From: Ailanthus altissimus
Taxonomy: Eukaryota; Streptophyta; Magnoliopsida; Sapindales; Simaroubaceae
Direction: 5' to 3'
DNA length: 64,000 nt
Assembly (NCBI GenBank): GCA_946807835.1
Contig: CAMPEX010000001.1
Location: 3,053,001-3,117,000, forward strand
Shown here: in pieces, positions 34,816-46,312 of the stretch
How positions within the stretch are numbered: position 1 is the first letter of the stretch
How the letters are laid out: each line of letters opens with the position of its first letter
Position numbers and translations under genes: made by a program
The notes under the pieces: model-generated
Seen by the model: the letters and a program-made list of their open reading frames with translations, nothing else
What the model was told of the DNA's origin: nothing
The model's database searches: none

Positions 34816-35802
34816 GGCTACTCATCCCTAGCCTTAAAAATACAACTAAGACACATCCAAGAACATCAAGAATACAAAGCACAAATCTTATAGAGTAATT
34901 GGAGTTTAATTGAAGCAACCATAGAGAGAGATTTAAGGCGTTCTTTGGCATCTAGAGTTTCTTACGCAACGTAATTAAAAGTAATTCGACGTCTATATCA
35001 GTTTACTATTGATTGTATCATGATTTCTTATTATTTTTGCTGCTATTCTCTTGTAGCCGTGAACTAAATTTTCTTTCTAGGGTTAATACTTGAACTCAAT
35101 ATGTGCGCTTAATTGCTTATCTTTTTAATATTTAATAAACTTAGTTCTTTGTTATTCAAATTACTTGTTCTTAATGCTTCAATATATCTTGCCAATATAT
35201 GGTGAATGAATTGGTAATAATTTTGATAAACTCAGAAGAGGAATCATTATATTCAGACTTAGGTAATTTAAACATGATTGTAGAGTAATATTCAATGCTG
35301 CATATGTAAGTTTTAAATTAGGATAGGAATATACCTAATTGGTATGTATGATCAATAAGACTTAATCTTAATAAATCTTAATTTATTACAAGTACTATAT
35401 GAATATAAGTATTTGGTACATTAAGGTATACTTGCATGACCTTGGAAGAGGCTTGTGAATACATTAGTGTCTTGATCAACAACAAAGACTAAGAGAATTA
35501 AATATTAGAGGATTAATCATTAGAAAACATATTGAGGGATAGTATTGATCCTAAGTTTTCTCTATATTGCTATTATCTAAATCTCTTTACATTGTGTTAT
35601 TATTTTTATATTTTTTACTTCCATTCTTATATTTTTATTTTTCTAAATAATTATTAGAAAGACATAATTTTAGTAATCGGTTGAAAAGAAGAAATTATTC
35701 CTGTAGGTTTGACATCCGACTTATTAAACTCTCTTTATTCCTTATTATGATAGCATATGCTTGCACTTGAGTTTAAGATATAGAAATATCGCATCAAACC
35801 CT

Positions 35803-36537
35803 GCTAGATTTACCCATTATCTATAAAAAGATAAGAAACAAAGGTATAAGAAATTAAGATAGACGCCACACTCAAGAATGATGAAAAAGATTGTGAGTGA
35901 CAAGTCAAAGATGAATGCCACAAGATTTAATCTTGATAAGTTTTGAAAAGTTTTTTAAAGAACCTAGAGAAAACTCTCACTATTATTAATGTTAAAACTT
36001 TGAATTTCCCTTAGGGTTACAAGGCCTTATATAGTCAAATTTATCAAGAGCATAAAAGTAAAAAATAAATCAAATCCTAGGTCATAGTAGGAATTGATTA
36101 CCAAAATAAAAAATAAATAACAAGCATAGTAAGGAAACAAATATTCCTATATCCTTGTTTCTAAATTTAATTTAATAATAATAAAGAAAACAAAGAAAAT
36201 AAAGATCTAATAAAGTTAAGTGAGCAGTAATGCAGGAATAGTGATGTATGAACAGCGACGCTAGATATTCCTTTCTAAATTGAAATGCATCTTATTTTGT
36301 TTTTCATGTAAATTATTTAAAATTACTTAAAGAAACTTGAATAACATGGACAAGACATTGATCATCTCGAACACTTAATTTGGTCTGATTAGTGTTTTGA
36401 ACAAAGCATGAATTTGAGATGTGCTCAATTAGTCTATTTAAAACTTTTTATTTTATTTTCTTGGTTCTTGCCCTTGTCATTGAATCCCAATGGATACTCA
36501 ATAGATCTTGTGAAGCTTTTGCAACCTGATTCGTATA
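35803..36537 (-). mobile_element. 3' LTR of chromovirus D, truncated
   Basis: It is homologous to 40128-40984 and 8517-9382. On the minus strand it starts TATACGAATCAGG, where the intact form would begin TGATA. The start follows a polypurine tract (AAGAGAGGGAGAA). The far end is missing. Confidence 0.8.
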
Positions 36538-36539
36538 TT

Positions 36540-37758
36540 CTCCCTCTCTTGAAAAGAATTTATCCTTAAATCACCTACATCAAAAGGAGACAAATCAGCA
36601 ACATTAAAGTTTGCACTTATATTATACTTACCTGAAAGGTTTAACTTGTACGCGTTGTCATTGATCATCTCAATCACTTGAAATGGTTCATCTCCCCTTG
36701 GAAATAGTTTAGAATGCCTTTGAAAGATAAATAATTCCTTTTTCATATGTAACTAAACTCAATTACCCAACTCAAATATAACTTTTGTGCACCTCTTATT
36801 ATCTTGGTTGGCATATTGTTCAGTTTTTTTTTCAATTTTTTGTTATGCCTTTTCATGGATATGCCTAACAAATTCAGCTTTCTTCTTCCCATCTAAATTA
36901 ACAAGCTTATCCATAGGTAAAGGAATTAAGTCCAAAGGAATTAATGGATTAAAATCATACAAAATTTTAAAAGGTGAAAACTTAGTTGCTGAATGCACAC
37001 TCCTATTATATGCAAACTCTACATGAGGCAAATATTATTCCCATGTTTTAAATTTCTTTTGTATTGTAGCACACAGTATAGTAGATAAATTCTTACTAGC
37101 TACTTCAGTTTGTCTATCAATTTGTGGACAACAAGTAATAGAAAATAAAAAGTTTAGTTCCTAACTTATTCCACAAAGTGTTCTAAAAATAGTTTAAGAA
37201 CTTTGCATCCCTATATGAAACAATACTCTTAGGCATGCCATACAAACTTACAATCTCTTTGAAAAACAAGTTAGCAATATGTGATGCATCATCAATTTTA
37301 TGACATGGAATAAAATGTGCCATTTTAGAAAACGTATCAACAACCATATAAATAGAATCGTTACCCCTTTTTGACTTAGGTAAACTTAGCACAAAATCTA
37401 TAGATATATCAATCCAAGGTTCACTAGGTATAGGGAAAAGTGTATACAATCTATAAGGCTTAACTTTAGACTTAGTTTGTCTATAAGTGACATACATCTC
37501 ACAAATTCTTTCTACATCACGTTTCATATAAGGCCAAAAGAAGTGGTCATGCAAAATATCTAAAGTCTTAGTTATACCAAAATAACCCATTAAATCATCC
37601 CCATGATCTTCTCTAACAAGCAATTCACGCAATGAATATTTAGGCACATATAACTTATTTTCTCTAAATAAAAACTCATTATGCCTAAAGAACTTGTCAA
37701 ACGTCACTTTCTGAAATGCATTGAATACATTATCAAAATAAGAATCATTAACATACAA
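36540..37758 (-). pseudogene. Chromovirus integrase remnant
   Basis: Open stretches give the zinc domain (37183-37758), the core start DISIDFVLSLPKSKRG, MVVDTFSKMAHFIPCHK, then the C-terminal half [18 protein letters not shown] (36843-37031) and SANFNVADLSPFDV (36498-36746). Key residues are lost. In the zinc domain MGYFG stands for M-G-H-F-G, and YVTYRQ stands for the C-x-x-C pair. The core motif reads IVSYRD where the family has S-D-R-D, so a catalytic aspartate is gone. The region with the catalytic glutamate (37030-37180) is broken by stops. All these changes fit C-to-T or G-to-A decay except the Asp-to-Tyr change. Confidence 0.85.
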
Positions 37759-37759
37759 A

Positions 37760-38160
37760 TCTTTAATGTATTCAAAACCTAATCATTTTGCATCTAAGGT
37801 AGAAAGTAAGGCATACGTCGAGATAATGCATCAGCCATAACATTTTTCTTACCTTGCTTGTACTTGATCACAAAAGGAAACGTTTCACTAAACTCCACCT
37901 GTTTGGTATGCCACTTATTTAGCTTGTGTTGACCTTTCAAATGCTTCCATGATTCATGCTCTATATGAATCACAAACTATTTTGGCTAAAGATAATGCTA
38001 CCAAGTTTTCATTGCCTTAAATAATGTATACATCTCTTTATTATATGTAGGGTAATTTAAGGTTGCTTTGGTTAGCGTTGTACAAAAATATGCAATAGGA
38101 CGCCCTTCTTACATTAGTACAACTCTAATATCTATTCCTGAAGCATAAAAACTGATATTG
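37760..38160 (-). pseudogene. Chromovirus RNase H remnant
   Basis: Minus-strand translation gives FYASGIDIRVVLM, RPIAYFCTTLTKATLNYPTY, EMYTLFKAMKTW and, at the end, [11 protein letters not shown]. These are the successive blocks of gypsy RNase H. The first catalytic aspartate (D-A-S-G) has become Y-A-S-G. Stops occur throughout. Confidence 0.75.
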
Positions 38161-38524
38161 TTGATGGCAGAACAACCAACACACATCCTCCATGACCCAT
38201 TCTTTTTAGACACAAGCAATACTAGAACCATATATGGACTCAAACTTTCATGAACATACCCCTTCTCTATAAGCTCACTAACCTGCCCTTGAAGTTCCTT
38301 TATCTCTTGGGATTACTTTTATAGGCTGGCATATTAGGAATTGATGATTTGGTTATAAAGTCAATTTGATACTCAATTCTCCTTATTGGTGGTAAACTGT
38401 TAGGTATCTCTTTGAGAAACACATTATTAGTATTAAAATAAGTCTTTTTGTACAAACGTACAATCACAAGCTGATTTAAAAATATATATTTTTTAATCTC
38501 ACTCTCTCTTGTATAGAATTTCAC
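38160..38524 (-). pseudogene. RT N-terminus and linker, palm deleted
   Basis: The linker IPNSLPPIRRIEYQIDFITK and NMPAYKSNPK lead into ELIEKGYVHESLSPYMV and SKKNGSWRMCVG, then NNISF. At that point the sequence jumps directly to RNase H. The whole palm with the Y-x-D-D active site is absent, so this is an internal deletion of roughly 600 bases or more. Confidence 0.78.
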
Positions 38525-38899
38525 TTGTTTTCTCTATTTTATTTTCTCACTAACTAAAACTTCATTTTCTTTTTCACTCTTTTTCTCTCTCCTTTTAGTT
38601 TCGGCCTCTCTTGCTTTTGAACTCTCACTCTCTCTTTTTATATCACTCTTTCTTTTCAACTTCACTTAATCTTTATACACTTCTATTGTGGTTAAAGGTA
38701 CTAGAGTAATTAATTTCGACTAAGTACAAAAGAGTACTTACTGGTGTAACTATCATGAATTACATGCTTATCATACTGTTATAGTCACCCTAAAAGAATA
38801 TGCCACGCATACATTGACATTATATTATACAAAACCTTATCCTTATACTTCTCAATTAAGAATGAAACAAGCACTTGTTCATTAACTAGGATGTTTCAA
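38525..38899 (-). other. Protease-linker region of D, not resolved
   Basis: This interval lies between the protease block and the linker. It is T/C-rich on the plus strand, with CTCTCTTTTT-like runs at 38560-38640. I could not align a conserved domain to it. Confidence 0.4.
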
Positions 38900-39270
38900 A
38901 GTTGTCATATTCAAACTTTTCATTAAACTAGTGCTAGCTACAATAGTACAACTTCCCCCCATTGATAATCATGTTGTATACGTTTTTACTGACATGGCAT
39001 CTAGTATGAAAAATATTATTATGTTGTACCTTCTCATCTTCTTTGATTTGCACACTAAAAGCTCTTCTTACAACCAAAAGCTCTCCATGAAATGGATACT
39101 TAATGCACTTGCATCCTTCAAATGTGGCATGGGCTCATCATTAGATTCATCTTCAGTCTCAATATCACCATCATCTTTTAATATCATCACTCTTTTGTTA
39201 GGGATTTGAGATATAATATGGTCTATTCCCAAACACTTAAAGCAATTAATATCTCTATTTCTAGAAGTTT
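38900..39270 (-). pseudogene. Chromovirus gag knuckle and protease remnant
   Basis: Minus-strand translation gives NCFKCLGIDHIISQIPNKRV, an acidic spacer (DDGDIETEDESNDEPMPHLK) and a protease start. In the knuckle the first two cysteines and the histidine are kept and the last cysteine is isoleucine. The protease motif reads I-I-N-G-G, so the active aspartate is asparagine, and an extra G in the run at about 38951 shifts the frame. Confidence 0.72.
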
Positions 39271-40113
39271 AAAAATCAGATTTACCTTTGTTTGGTGCAA
39301 CTTATCTTTGTTGTTTTTGCAATCTATCTTTTCCTGGACATCATTGGATGAGCCTTCATCTTTTTCTTAAGACATGTTTAATAACCTAGGGAAAAAAGTT
39401 AGAAACCTCACAAACACTCTCTTACTTGTTTTCTCTGTTGATTGATTGCATACACTCGTGTTTATTCAAATTTGACTTTTATCCTCTTATGAGCTCACAC
39501 TATCTTGTCTTTTTCCACTCCTTACTCTCTTTAATTCTTTATTGAACTTAAGGAACTTAATCAAAATTACCTTGTAACAATCCAAACTCAATAAATCAGA
39601 TCACTAAGAATGAGAATGGGTTAAGCGCAAAGGAGAAAGAATAGGCAGAATTTAAGAAATAAAGAGAACAACAAAAAGAAATACAAATTTTGATGCAATT
39701 TAGGGTTGTTGTTTTGTTTTTTGTCCAATTGCACAAAATAGGCAGAATGCACTCTACATGCAAACAAAACTTAAATAGCAAATAACACTTCAGCTAATTA
39801 TATTTCTATATTTGTTTTTTGAATTCAAAATTCATAATAGCAACCTTGAAATCAATTGAATCTGAATTTTTTCTGTACGTTTTTTTAAATTTATTTTTTG
39901 AAATTTTTCTTTCTTTTTATTTTTTATACTTATATGTAATGATAAGTAGCAGAACTTGAACAAATTAGGGTGAAGAAATAGGTTAAAGTTATGGTCAAGA
40001 AGAAATAAAGATGATAGGTTGCAAATTCAAGGGAATAGAATAAAGGGTGTGGAATTTAAAAGAAGAATAAACAATGAAAGTAAAGGATAGACTAAACCCG
40101 ACTTAGAGCCTAA
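39271..40113 (-). other. Leader region of chromovirus D, gag core missing
   Basis: It matches the leader of element C (7900-8480) from about 39400 onward, with related AATTCTTTATTGAAC and CAATAAATCAG blocks. No capsid-coding sequence lies between it and the knuckle, so gag is also internally deleted. Confidence 0.6.
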
Positions 40114-40125
40114 GCACTAATATCA
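40114..40125 (-). other. Degenerate primer-binding site
   Basis: GCACTAATATCA on the plus strand matches nine of twelve bases of the tRNA-Met primer complement. It lies two bases from the LTR edge at 40128. Confidence 0.6.
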
Positions 40126-40127
40126 AT

Positions 40128-40984
40128 TGATATGAATCTCACAAAAAAAGTTAGACCCGATGCTAATGAGGTTCCTTGTCAAGGATCGTTCTAATTCAGA
40201 TTCGCAAACAATAAAAATAAAGGACTTTGACCTATTATCTATAAAGAGATAAGAATCAAAGGTATAAGAAATTAAGGTAGACGCCACATTCAAGAAAAAT
40301 AAGGAAGATTATGAATAATAAGTCAAGGAGGAATGCCACAAGATTTAATCTTGATAAGTTCTAAGAGGTTCTTTGAAGAATGAAGAGAAAATTATCGCTA
40401 TTATTAATGTTAAAACTCTAAATTTCTCTTATGGTTACAAGGCCTTATATAGCCAAATTTATCAAAAGCCTAAAAAGAAAAAATAAATCATATCCTACGT
40501 TATAGTAGGAATTGATTACAAAAATAAAAAATAAATAACAAGCATATTAAGGAAACAAATATTCCTATATCCTTGTTTCTAAATTTAACCTAAGAATAAA
40601 AAAAGAAAACAAAGAAAATAAGGATCTAATAAAGTCGCGTAAATAGTAATGTGTGAATAGTGACATATGAACAATAATGTTAGATCTTTCTTCCTAAATT
40701 GATATGCGCCAGATCTTCCTTCATAAATTGATATGCATCTTATTTTGTTTTTTTATGTAAGTTACTCCAAATCACTTAAAGAAACTTGAATAAAATCGAC
40801 AAGGCATTGATCATCTTAAACACTCATTTCGGTCAGATTAGTATCTTGAAAAAAGTATGAATTTGAGATGTGCTCAATTAGCCAATTTAATGTTTCTTTC
40901 AATTTCTTGGTTCTTTTCATTGTCAATAGACCCCTATGGATGCTCAACAATTTTTGTGAAGCTTTGGCAACCTAGTTTGTATTA
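40128..40984 (-). mobile_element. 5' LTR of chromovirus D
   Basis: The left edge is TGATATGAATCTCAC beside the primer site. The right edge is approximate (…TTTGTATTA, where the minus strand starts TAATACAAACTAGG in place of TGATACGAATCAGG). It contains a short repeat of the motif AGATCTTCCTTC...AAATTGATATGC near 40690-40740. It is homologous to the other C/D-family LTRs. Confidence 0.82.
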
Positions 40985-41770
40985 TCTTTCTTGGAAAGTT
41001 CATGTTTCTCCCTCCAACCCACGGCTTTACTTTCGTCTTACTTTCAATTCCTTCATCCTAATTCATATTGAGAGAGGTTGTAGGAGGCTACCTGCATACT
41101 CCTCCTCTTGTTGGCACCACTTCTTAATTTTAGAGGATCATTAACCCACAAGCTTATAGTCAATTCTTGAATATTTTTTGAAAACTCCTCTATATGTGTT
41201 TTCAACGCATTTAGATGTTCTTTAATTGATTATTGGGGCCTACCATCTTAAGACAAGGCAGAATCCACCTGACTCAGGACAAGTGTTAATGGGCTTTATA
41301 ATATCATTTGCGCAGACGAAAGATTGTCGAAAGCATTCAACAAGATGCAAAGAAAAATAAATAGTCAAGAAAATAAGATAAAAACAGCGAACTTGAATCT
41401 TGAACTTTAAGAAAGAAATGGCAAAGCTTTGTTTAAAGAGTTCTTGCTCTCTTGTTATATAGTAATTAAAAAAAAATAGTTCACAGAGTTGTTCTCCCGA
41501 TAACACACCTAAAGTACTTTACATCCTAGGAACATCCCTCATAGTTTAGGAAAATTTATTTTGAAAAGTAATAAATTTAAGAAATATTAACTTAGGAAAC
41601 TAGTGAAATTATGAAACAATTAACTGGGGAAACTATTTAAATTAGGAAATATATGAATCTTTTATGATCTGTAGGGAGAAAAAGAAAAAAGAGTTTACCG
41701 CAAAGTCCTAATCTCACAAGGAAAGGGATCACATGGCAAAATTCATCATGAGTTGCATGTTCTTGATTTA
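40985..41770. other. Unassigned region between two chromovirus fragments
   Basis: On the minus strand 41000-41300 gives a short frame with NIQELTISLWVND and ANKRRSMQVASYN pieces that I cannot place with confidence; a retroelement gag is possible. 41300-41770 is A-rich and has repeated TTAGGAAA(C/T) words (41540-41650). The end may already belong to the plus-strand integrase that becomes readable at 41772. Confidence 0.35.
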
Positions 41771-41771
41771 T

Positions 41772-42827
41772 TTCTCATCAGATCTTCTAGGTGAGTTTAA
41801 TGTAACTGCAAGCTTTAATGTTATTGATTTATCTCATTTTGATATAAATGAAGATTTAAGGACAAATCCTTTTTAAGAGAGAGGGAATAACGCGAATCAA
41901 GTTGCTAAAGCATCACAAGATCTGTTGAGCATCTATGGGAATCCAATGAAAAAGGTACGAACTAAAAAAATGAAAGAAGCATTAAATGAGCTAATTGAAC
42001 ACATCTCAAATTCATGCTTTGTTCAAGCCGCTAAACTTCCTAAATTGAGTATTCAAGATAATCAATCTTTGTCAATGTTATTCAAATTTCTTTAAGTGAT
42101 CTAGAGTGATTTACATGAAGAACAAAATAAGGCATAATCAATTTAGGAAGGAAGATCGGGCGCATAATTAATTTAGGAATGACATCATGCGCAATAAGGT
42201 AAAGAATGGCATGCAGATCTGTCTTTATAGTGTTTCTCAATTTCTTAGATCTTTTATTAGATTTTTTAGTTTTATATAAGTTAGCCTAGCATTGTTCACA
42301 CATTATTGTTCATGCAACTTTATTAGATTCTTAATTTCTTCTTATTTTTAGGTTATATTTAGAAAGAATGATACAAGAATAATTATTTTCTTAATATGCT
42401 TACTATTTTATGTTTTTTTTTGTAAATAGTAAGCATATTAAGAAAATAATTAATTAAGATTTTTTTTGTATATTCGTAATGTTTAAGCATATTCTTAATG
42501 TCTTTTGTAATCAATGTTCTACTATGCCTAGAATTTAATTTATTTTCCTTTTAGCTACTTGGTGATTTAAGCTATATAAGCTATACAAGGGGAATTAAGA
42601 GTTTATGACATTAATATTATTGAGAGTTTTCTCTTAATTCTTTAAAAAACTTTTCAGAACTTTTTAAAATTTCATCTTATAGCGTTCATCTTTAACTCAT
42701 CACTCATAATCTTTTTTATTTTTATTGAGTGTAACGTCTACCTTAATTTTTTATATTTTTAATTCATATCTCTTTATAAATATTTTATTAAGCATTGAGT
42801 CTTAGCTTTCTTTTGAGGTTCACATCA
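41772..42827 (+). mobile_element. Chromovirus M (family C/D), 3' end
   Basis: Plus-strand translation reads GEFNVTASFNVIDLSHFDIN and DLRTNPF, the integrase C-terminus of this family. A polypurine tract (AAGAGAGAGGGAA) and the 3' LTR (41888-42827) follow. The LTR starts TAACGCGAATCAAG and ends GGTTCACATCA. Within the first LTR bases a KVRTKKMKEALNELIEH block resembles the I-T-R-A-R-A-K tail that chromoviruses of this kind encode in the LTR. Everything upstream of the integrase end is missing. Confidence 0.78.
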
Positions 42828-43262
42828 TTTCATGAATATGATATTTTGTTTGCATCAAATGACTAAAAGTGATTTTCTCATATTAACTATAAATCAGTTG
42901 AATGAAGAGTATTTGGAGCTGTCATGTATTATTTTATAATAGATTTGATATGTTTAAAATCAATAGCTGTTATGTAGTATTTATCTTTAACTTATTACTT
43001 ATAATTTTTTTTTTATTGAATGTAACGTCTATCTTAATTTTTTATATTTTTAATTTTTATTCCTTTATAAATATTTTATTAAATATTTAGTCTTACTTTT
43101 CTTTCGAGGTTTACGTCATTTCATAAATATGATATTTTGTTTACATCAAACGACTAAAAAGTGATTTTCTCATATTAGTTATAAACCAGTTGAACGAAGA
43201 GTATTTGGAGCTGTTATGTATTATTTTATAATAGATTTGGTACGTTTAAAATTAATATCTGC
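42680..43262 (+). repeat. 291-bp tandem duplication across an LTR border
   Basis: Unit 1 (about 42680-42970) contains the last 150 bases of the M LTR plus about 140 bases of flank. Unit 2 (about 42971-43262) repeats both. Landmarks are GTAACGTCT at 42731 and 43022, and CATTTCAT at 42826 and 43117. The copies differ at many sites (for example TCACATCA versus TTACGTCA), so the duplication is not recent. Confidence 0.85.
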
Positions 43263-43263
43263 A

Positions 43264-43827
43264 TGGCAGAATAATAAATGAGGTTGTGGCGATTCTTGGC
43301 TGGTCAAAGGACTTTTTAGCTGAGTATAAAGTTGCACAAATTCGACCGCCTAAGGAGCTGAAAGAAATTGTTATCAAATGGCGCCCCTCGGACCTAATTA
43401 GAATCAAAATTAATGCGAAGATCGCATTGGATGTTTCCTGTAATATCACTGGTATTGGGTATGTACCTTATATTCATCTTGGTGACGTTCTGATATAAGG
43501 GGCTAAAAAGATTCATGGAGTTTTTTTGGTTTTTGTAGAAGAAGCTATAGCCATCAAGAACGGTTTATTTACAATTGACCATTTAAATGCTTCAGTCGTG
43601 GAAATTGAATCGGATGCTGCCGTGGTTATTAACAATCAATCTTCTATCAAATTCAGATGCTCTATCTAAACTTAGGGGTAATTATTCAAGAAACTTTAGA
43701 ATGCTTAGAGTCTTTTGCGTCACATAAAATCCTAAAGAAACCAATAGGATACTGGATTGCTTAATTAAATTGGCTCTAGACTCTGAAATAAATGGGACTT
43801 AGAGTAACATTGTTCCAAGTTCGTTGG
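43264..43827 (+). pseudogene. Archaeal-like RNase H (RVT_3) remnant
   Basis: Plus-strand translation in changing frames gives KWRPSDLIRIKINAKIALDV, NITGIGYVPYIHLGDVLI, then EEAIAIKNGLFTIDHLNASV, EIESDAAVVINN and, near the end, RILDCLIKLALDSE. This follows the plant RVT_3 pattern: W-x-P-P...K-I-N-x-D-x-A...G-I-G, E-x-E-A-L-A-I, V-E-S-D, and D-x-L-A-K-L-A. The first catalytic aspartate is replaced by lysine in N-A-K. The domain occurs at the C-terminus of some plant L1 elements, and the LINE ORF1 at 33340 has the same strand. The CRM-like element begins right after it. Confidence 0.68.
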
Positions 43828-44533
43828 TGATGTGCATCATGAAGGTTCTAAATCAACTCAAGAAGGCGAGCTGAGCGTAAAGGAGATTTCAGATAGTCCA
43901 ATAACAAGGGCTAAGGCTAAACAGCTTCAAAGGGCCATAAGTAGTCAAATTGGAGCTATTAAAGCTTCTATGGGATTAGAAACTTGCAATCTGAATGGAA
44001 ACGAGCTAAATGTATTTATTTGTCTTCAATTTGAGATTGGGACGTGATTTAGAGACGTTTGGTGACGTTGGGCTTTAAGAAGCAGCTAAGGGCTTTCTTT
44101 TCATGCTATTGGGCTTTATTTACTTCTTATGTTACTACTTTTATGTATTTTGGCTATTTTGAACTTGTTTAGTTTTGTTTTAAATTATTAAGTCATATTG
44201 GGCTTATTTTGGGCCTTTTAAGTTTATTAGGTAACATTAGGGTTTCACCTCATTTTGTAAGCCTATATAAGGCATGTAAAAGTCTTGTAGAGGCAGTTGC
44301 CTCATTTTGGAATTGGATGCACGAAAATAGACTTTTTCTCTCTCAAAATTGTCTTCTCAAGTTTTTCAACTCTTGAAGATATTTGCTGACTTATCACTCT
44401 TTGATCACTAAGAGTGTGGCGTCAAAACCCTAAATTGATCCTTGTGGCGTCCATACGACTTATCAAGGTATCTATTTAGTTCTATTCTCCATCAACTTCA
44501 CAATTTAATTTTGTTATAAATCAAGGCACATCA
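43828..44533 (+). mobile_element. 5' LTR of the CRM-like element
   Basis: It starts TGATGTGCATC and ends GGCACATCA. The TATA box TATATAA lies at 44264-44270. The first part carries a copy of the polyprotein tail (ITRAKAKQLQRAISSQIG at about 43900-43960), which is coding only in the 3' LTR. Confidence 0.95.
44264..44270 (+). promoter_or_regulatory. TATA box of the 5' LTR
   Basis: CCTATATAAGG preceded by several TGGGCY motifs over 200 bases (four intact here and one changed to TTGGCT). This is the expected start region for the element's RNA. Confidence 0.7.
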
Positions 44534-44535
44534 TC

Positions 44536-44547
44536 TGGTATCAGAGC
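44536..44547 (+). other. Primer-binding site, tRNA-Met
   Basis: TGGTATCAGAGC, a perfect match to the plant initiator tRNA-Met primer site, two bases after the 5' LTR. Confidence 0.95.
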
Positions 44548-44902
44548 ATAGGATTTCAGTGTGCAAACTGAAGTTTTAGCTATTGAAGGTGTCTTGCTAT
44601 TTTTTGTGTTATATAATTTCGTGGGGTTATTATCAATTTGGGTCTCTAATATTTGAGGAGTTGAATTGCAACTCTGAAGCATTAAAATTAATTCTTAGTA
44701 GTTTGTGAACTGGAGATGGGTTGGCTGAATTAAATTGTTCTTGAACCTGGAAATTTTGTGAACCTAGAAATTTCGAATTTGAGTAAATTGTTGCTATCTG
44801 ATTGTATTTACTAAATTGGTGAAAAATTCAGTTTGAGAAGAGTGTTTTAGCTACTGGTTGTGTTGTTCAATTATTCATACTTGTTTGGGGTTTTTGTTAA
44901 TA

Positions 44903-46312
44903 ATGGCTGACGATGATGCAAATAGAGTACCAAAGGGATTGAGTTTAGAACAAGCTCAACTCGTGGGCTTACAACGAGCTCATGATGAATTTCGAGGTGA
45001 GATTACTGAAATTCGTGGACAACTTGCTGCAATTATAGAAATGATGCAAAGAAATACTTTGCAACCCCAACAAAGGCGGGTAGGGCATAGGGTACCTCGA
45101 AATAACCTAGGGGATGCTGGAGATGAGCCAAATAGGGATGATGAGGCTGAAGATAGGGGTAGGATAAGGAGGCAGCAAAATGACCCTACTAGTGGTATCA
45201 AACTTAATATACCACCATTTAGAGGTACTAGTTCTCCTGAGGAGTATCTTGAATGGGTTCAGAAGGTAGAAAGGGTGTTTGATTGGCATGAGTATCCTGA
45301 GGTAAAGAAGTGTAAGGTAGTAGCACTTGAGTTTACCGATTACGCACTTTTGTGGTGGGAAAACTTAAAAGCTCAGCGAAGAAGGGATGACGAAGAAGAA
45401 GTTACAAGCTGGCCACTTATGAAAAGATTAATGAAGAAGAGATTTGTTCCGGATTACTATAAACAAGAATTATACATCAAACTCCAGACCTTGCGGCAAG
45501 GTTCCTTGAGTGTGGAGGAGTATGTGAAAGAATTTGAGCTGTTGTTGATTCGCTGTGATTTGAATGAACCTCAAGAGCAAACAATAGCTAGATTCCTTGA
45601 TGGATTGAAGAGGGACATAGCTAATGTTGTTGAGTTACAGCCCTTCATATTTCTTGAGGATGTAATAAAGCTTGCAACTAAAGTAGAAAGACAGCAGAAA
45701 AGAAGGGGTATCCATATGAGGTCAACTACAACAAGTAATACAAAGGCTGTTTCTTCACCTTCGCGAACATGGAACACACCTAAACGTGATGAAAAAGTGG
45801 AGTTCAGTAAAGGAAGTGCTAGTTCAGGTTCATTGAAAGGAAAGGAGAAGGTATTTGAACCTCAATTTTCCAGGAGGACACGAGACATCAAGTGTTTCAA
45901 ATGCTTGGGAAATGGGCATATTGCTTCTGAATGTCCGAATAAGAGGGTGATGGTTTTACGAGGGAAGTATGAAGAGCTTGTTAGTGAAGATGAAGCTGAG
46001 ATGGAAGAGGAATCTAAAGTCGAAGTGACTGAACAAGAAGAGAATCTTGAGCCAATGGAGGGAAATTTATTAGTTATTCAAAGGATTTTGAGTGCTGAAG
46101 TTGATATTGGTTTGGAACAGCGCGAAAACATCTTTCATACAAGATGTCAAATTCGAGATAAGGTTTGTGCCATGATCATTGATAATGGTAGTTGCACCAA
46201 TGTTGCATCCATTACTTTAGTGGAGAAATTGGGATTAACTACTGTTCCACATCCAAAACCATACAAATTACATTGGCTTAATGACAAGGGAGAGATTCAG
46301 GTTACAAGATAG
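44903..46312 (+). pseudogene. CRM-like gag and protease (upstream of first stop)
   Basis: I place the start at ATG 44903 (MADDDANRVPKGLS, context AATAATGG), not at the upstream ATG 44858, whose extra 15 residues look like leader. A coiled N-terminal part leads into the capsid-like core (KLNIPPFRGTSSPEEYLEWV, FTDYALLWWENL, RFVPDYYKQELY, IARFLDGLKRDIANV). A basic Ser/Thr-rich linker follows, then the zinc knuckle CFKCLGNGHIASEC (45893-45934, all ligands present) and an acidic spacer. The retropepsin site IIDNGSCTNVAS has its aspartate at 46181-46183. The frame ends at TAG 46310-46312 within the protease, and the same frame continues immediately after it. Gag forms the particle and binds RNA; the protease would cut the polyprotein. 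Confidence 0.9.

Larger units (their letters stand above)
34348..35796 (+). mobile_element. Athila/Tat-type LTR, probably solo
   Basis: It starts TAATAAGAGCATATTT (a decayed TGATAAG-type start) and ends ATATCGCATCA. The flanks aactc (34343-34347) and aaccc (35797-35801) differ at one base. No polypurine tract precedes it and no primer site follows. A TATA box TATAAAA lies at 34809-34815. The second half shares long blocks with the solo LTR at 58375-60267 (for example TGTATGATCAATAAGACTT). Confidence 0.68.
35797..40984 (-). mobile_element. Chromovirus D (same family as C), internally deleted
   Basis: Minus-strand order: 5' LTR (40128-40984), primer site, leader, gag end and protease, linker, RT start, RNase H, integrase, polypurine tract (36538-36550) and 3' LTR (to 36537). 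The gag capsid and the RT palm are missing. The 3' LTR lacks about its last 70 bases, where the LTR at 34348-35796 begins. The flank beside the 5' LTR is tcttt. Confidence 0.85.

Noticed and set aside
43832..44047. Separate small gene ending in the ITRAKAK-type tail
   Set aside because: It is the 5' LTR copy of the polyprotein C-terminus that is read in frame only in the 3' LTR.
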